NCBI GenBank assembly: GCA_002482415.1
Contig: DLFY01000137.1
Coordinates: 7,342-15,588, forward strand
Source: Phycisphaerales bacterium UBA7708
GTDB taxonomy: Bacteria > Planctomycetota > Phycisphaerae > Sedimentisphaerales > Anaerohalosphaeraceae
Length of the DNA: 8,247 nt
Direction of reading: 5' to 3'
The position numbers were made by a program, and so were the translations under genes. Below the pieces are notes generated by a model. It saw nothing but the letters and a program-made list of their open reading frames with translations, was not told the DNA's origin and did no database searches. This document shows, piece by piece, positions 6,288 to 8,247 of this stretch (positions are counted from its first letter, which is position 1; each line of letters begins with the position of its first letter).

Positions 6288-8247
6288 ATGATGCTCAAAA
6301 AATACTGGACTATTTTAGTTTTATCATTATGCGGACTGAGTAATGCGTTTGCCGGATACGCCGACCAGGTCGCCTCCGACAAACCGGTTGCCTGGTGGCG
6401 TCTGGATGAGACCAGATATAAAGACAACCTTCCCGCAACCGACAAAATGGCTCACGTAACCGGTGCCGTATTTGCCGGGGATGCGATGATCGCCGCCGCC
6501 GGGATCGACGGCGGATGCGGATGGTTCAACGGCAATCAGGCCGGCATCGATCTGGGCAATGACCTGGGGCCTTTGCTGGACGGCAGTTCCGCCATCACCG
6601 TCGAGGCCTGGATTCGCAATAGCTGTCTGTCCGGTATCCAGCGTATTTTCGCCACCCGCATCCTTGAAGGCAGGGCCGGCATTGACATCGGGCTTTACAG
6701 CTCCGGCGACACCCCGAGCACACTAAATGTCGGCGCCAGAAGCACTGTCGAGGATTCCTATCTGACTGTCAGCACGGATTTTTCAACCGTCAATCAATGG
6801 GTGCACATGGTCTGCATCGTCAATTATGCGCAGGACACCATTAGCATTTACCTGAATGGAAAACAGGCCCTCAGTCAGTCTGTCAATTTCAGCCGTCCCT
6901 CGTATCAATACGGTGATAAACCCACTCAGCACGACCAGATTGGCCGCACGCCGGATAACGAAAATCATTTCCGCGGCTGGATCGATGAACTGGCCGTCTA
7001 TAACAAAGCTCTGACTCCATCACAAATTCAGTCCCATGCTGCCGCCCAGAAACCCGCTGAGCCGGAACCGCTGTGGATCAGCCAGATTGGCTACAGTGAC
7101 CCGGCAACCAAAAAGATGATCGGGTCCCCCTGCATTTATAAATACAGTAATGGCATCATCCTGGCATCCTATGGATATCGCGGCAATACCTATATTAAAA
7201 TATCCTATGACAACGGACAGACCTGGCAATCACGAAGTCAGATAGATAAATTTGCCATGGCCAGCCTGTTTGAGCATCAGGGAGAGATATATCTGTTCGG
7301 CCTCTCGCAAAATCCGGGCCACATCTGCATCGCAAAATCCTCGGACTACGGCCTGCACTGGACGGACGCTTCGGTTTTGTTTGAGGCCCAGCAGCCGGGA
7401 ACGTATGGCTATCATACCGGCCCCGTACCCGTCATTCATGCAAACGGTCGAATTTACCGTGTATTCGAAAAACGCGTAACCGATGAACGCTGGCCGATTG
7501 CCTATGCGGCTGTCATGGTTTCGGCGGACCAAAAGGCCAATCTTTTGAATCCCCAAAGCTGGACGATGACCAATGCTGTGCTTTTCGATCCATCCTGGGT
7601 CGATCCTGCCTGGAAGTGCACCTCGCCCGGCTGGCTGGAAGGAAATGCCGTTCAAAAACCGGACGGCTCGATTATCGCACTGATGCGGGTACACACCAAC
7701 CCCGTCGTGGATAAAGCGGCCATCCTGACACTCAGCTCCGACAATAAGACACTAAGTTATAATCCCGCCTCCGGCTTGATTGATATGCCCGGCGGGATGC
7801 ACAAATTTGATATCCATCGGGACCCGGTCACCGGAAAATATCTGTCGCTGGTCAACAATAACACCGACCCGTCCAGAACCGGACAGCGTAATACCTTGTC
7901 GCTGATCGCTTCCGAGGACCTGATTCACTGGCAGCATGTCCGGACGATTATCCAGGACAATTCTCCGATGACCTGGCAAGAGTCGATGGTCAATACCGGA
8001 TTTCAGTATGTCGTCTGGCAATTTGACGGCAAGGATATCCTCTTCATCAGCAGAACCGCCTATGATGGAGCCATGAATTATCATGATTCCAACCGGATTA
8101 CTTTTCATCGCCTGCCCAATTATGTCGATATCCTCGCCCCCTGCGGCAGTTGGGGATTTCTGGATATGGATTTGAACCAGGATTGCCAGGTCGATATCGT
8201 CGATTTGTCCGAGATGATACAACAATGGATCGATGTTTATAAATTAC
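6288..8247 (+). CDS. Secreted LamG / sialidase-like propeller / dockerin-like protein, 3' end cut by window
   Basis: The frame is open from ATG 6288 to the window edge, with 653 complete codons and no stop. ATG 6291 may be the real start, since GGGGT (6280-6284) sits six bases before it and three before 6288. Residues 1-22 are a Sec signal peptide ending AFA. Residues about 24-250 are a LamG domain (VAWWRLDE, TVEAWIR, WVHMVCIVN, IYLNG, WIDELAVYN). Residues about 260-610 are a sialidase-like beta-propeller with two Asp-boxes, S306-x-D308-x-G310-x-T-W313 and S351-x-D353-x-G355-x-x-W358. It also carries GSPCIYKY, WLEGN (E451), HKFDIHRDPVTGKY and YHDSNRITFHR segments typical of bacterial sialidase-family proteins. 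The expected RIP arginine motif is replaced by S280-P281-C282, so true sialidase activity is doubtful. Residues 619-653 start a dockerin-like tail: CGSWGF, then D628-x-N630-x-D632-C-x-V-D-x-x-D639 and a QQW helix. The stop should lie shortly beyond the window. It probably binds or processes extracellular glycans. Confidence 0.9.
   Translation, partial: MMLKKYWTILVLSLCGLSNAFAGYADQVASDKPVAWWRLDETRYKDNLPATDKMAHVTGAVFAGDAMIAAAGIDGGCGWFNGNQAGIDLGNDLGPLLDGSSAITVEAWIRNSCLSGIQRIFATRILEGRAGIDIGLYSSGDTPSTLNVGARSTVEDSYLTVSTDFSTVNQWVHMVCIVNYAQDTISIYLNGKQALSQSVNFSRPSYQYGDKPTQHDQIGRTPDNENHFRGWIDELAVYNKALTPSQIQSHAAAQKPAEPEPLWISQIGYSDPATKKMIGSPCIYKYSNGIILASYGYRGNTYIKISYDNGQTWQSRSQIDKFAMASLFEHQGEIYLFGLSQNPGHICIAKSSDYGLHWTDASVLFEAQQPGTYGYHTGPVPVIHANGRIYRVFEKRVTDERWPIAYAAVMVSADQKANLLNPQSWTMTNAVLFDPSWVDPAWKCTSPGWLEGNAVQKPDGSIIALMRVHTNPVVDKAAILTLSSDNKTLSYNPASGLIDMPGGMHKFDIHRDPVTGKYLSLVNNNTDPSRTGQRNTLSLIASEDLIHWQHVRTIIQDNSPMTWQESMVNTGFQYVVWQFDGKDILFISRTAYDGAMNYHDSNRITFHRLPNYVDILAPCGSWGFLDMDLNQDCQVDIVDLSEMIQQWIDVYKL

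Noticed and set aside
7230..8225. Minus-strand ORFs of 154 and 157 codons
   Set aside because: Both are antisense to the continuous LamG/sialidase-like frame, which contains Asp-boxes and a dockerin-like tail and is clearly the coding strand.
1..8247. CRISPR arrays, tRNA or rRNA genes, insertion sequences, attachment sites
   Set aside because: No regularly spaced short repeats, cloverleaf-like segments, transposase motifs or terminal inverted repeats were seen on reading the window.

Overview
The window looks like chromosomal DNA from an anaerobic, polysaccharide-degrading planctomycete of the Phycisphaerae/Sedimentisphaerales type. This is an inference from gene content, not from a phylogenetic marker. 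The signs are: large secreted mosaics of Ig-like, LamG and sialidase-like modules; short dockerin-like calcium loops followed by W-L-x-C...D-P...C; a pseudopilin processed at Ala|Phe (A|FTLLE); and a XylR-type AraC regulator beside the secreted genes. GC content is moderate.

Layout. (1) Positions 2-1603 (+) hold the 3' part of a secreted Ig-like / dockerin-like / LamG / LamG protein that starts before the window. (2) Positions 1633-2799 (-) encode a complete XylR-like regulator (periplasmic-binding-protein-like sensor plus AraC helix-turn-helix pair), convergent with (1). (3) Positions 2800-3329 are a divergent intergenic region with a cluster of ACAGG half-sites, a perfect palindrome, a 21-bp-spaced direct repeat, a TATAAT box and a small overlapping ORF. 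(4) Positions 3330-4169 (+) encode a type IV pilin-like/type II secretion pseudopilin. (5) Positions 4252-6129 (+) encode a secreted beta-solenoid protein with a C-terminal dockerin-like module. (6) Positions 6130-6287 hold a terminator, an extended -10 and a 9-bp-stem leader hairpin. (7) Positions 6288-8247 (+) hold most of a secreted LamG / sialidase-like propeller / dockerin-like protein, which runs off the right edge without a stop.

How they may work together (inference). The regulator would sense a sugar or glycan fragment and control the rightward genes. The pseudopilin may belong to a type II-like secretion or surface apparatus, and the two large proteins beside it would be exported glycan-binding or glycan-processing factors. 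The shared dockerin-like tail suggests a common attachment or sorting step. No cohesin, polysaccharide lyase or classical glycoside hydrolase is visible. The last CDS is open to the window edge and was found by direct translation.
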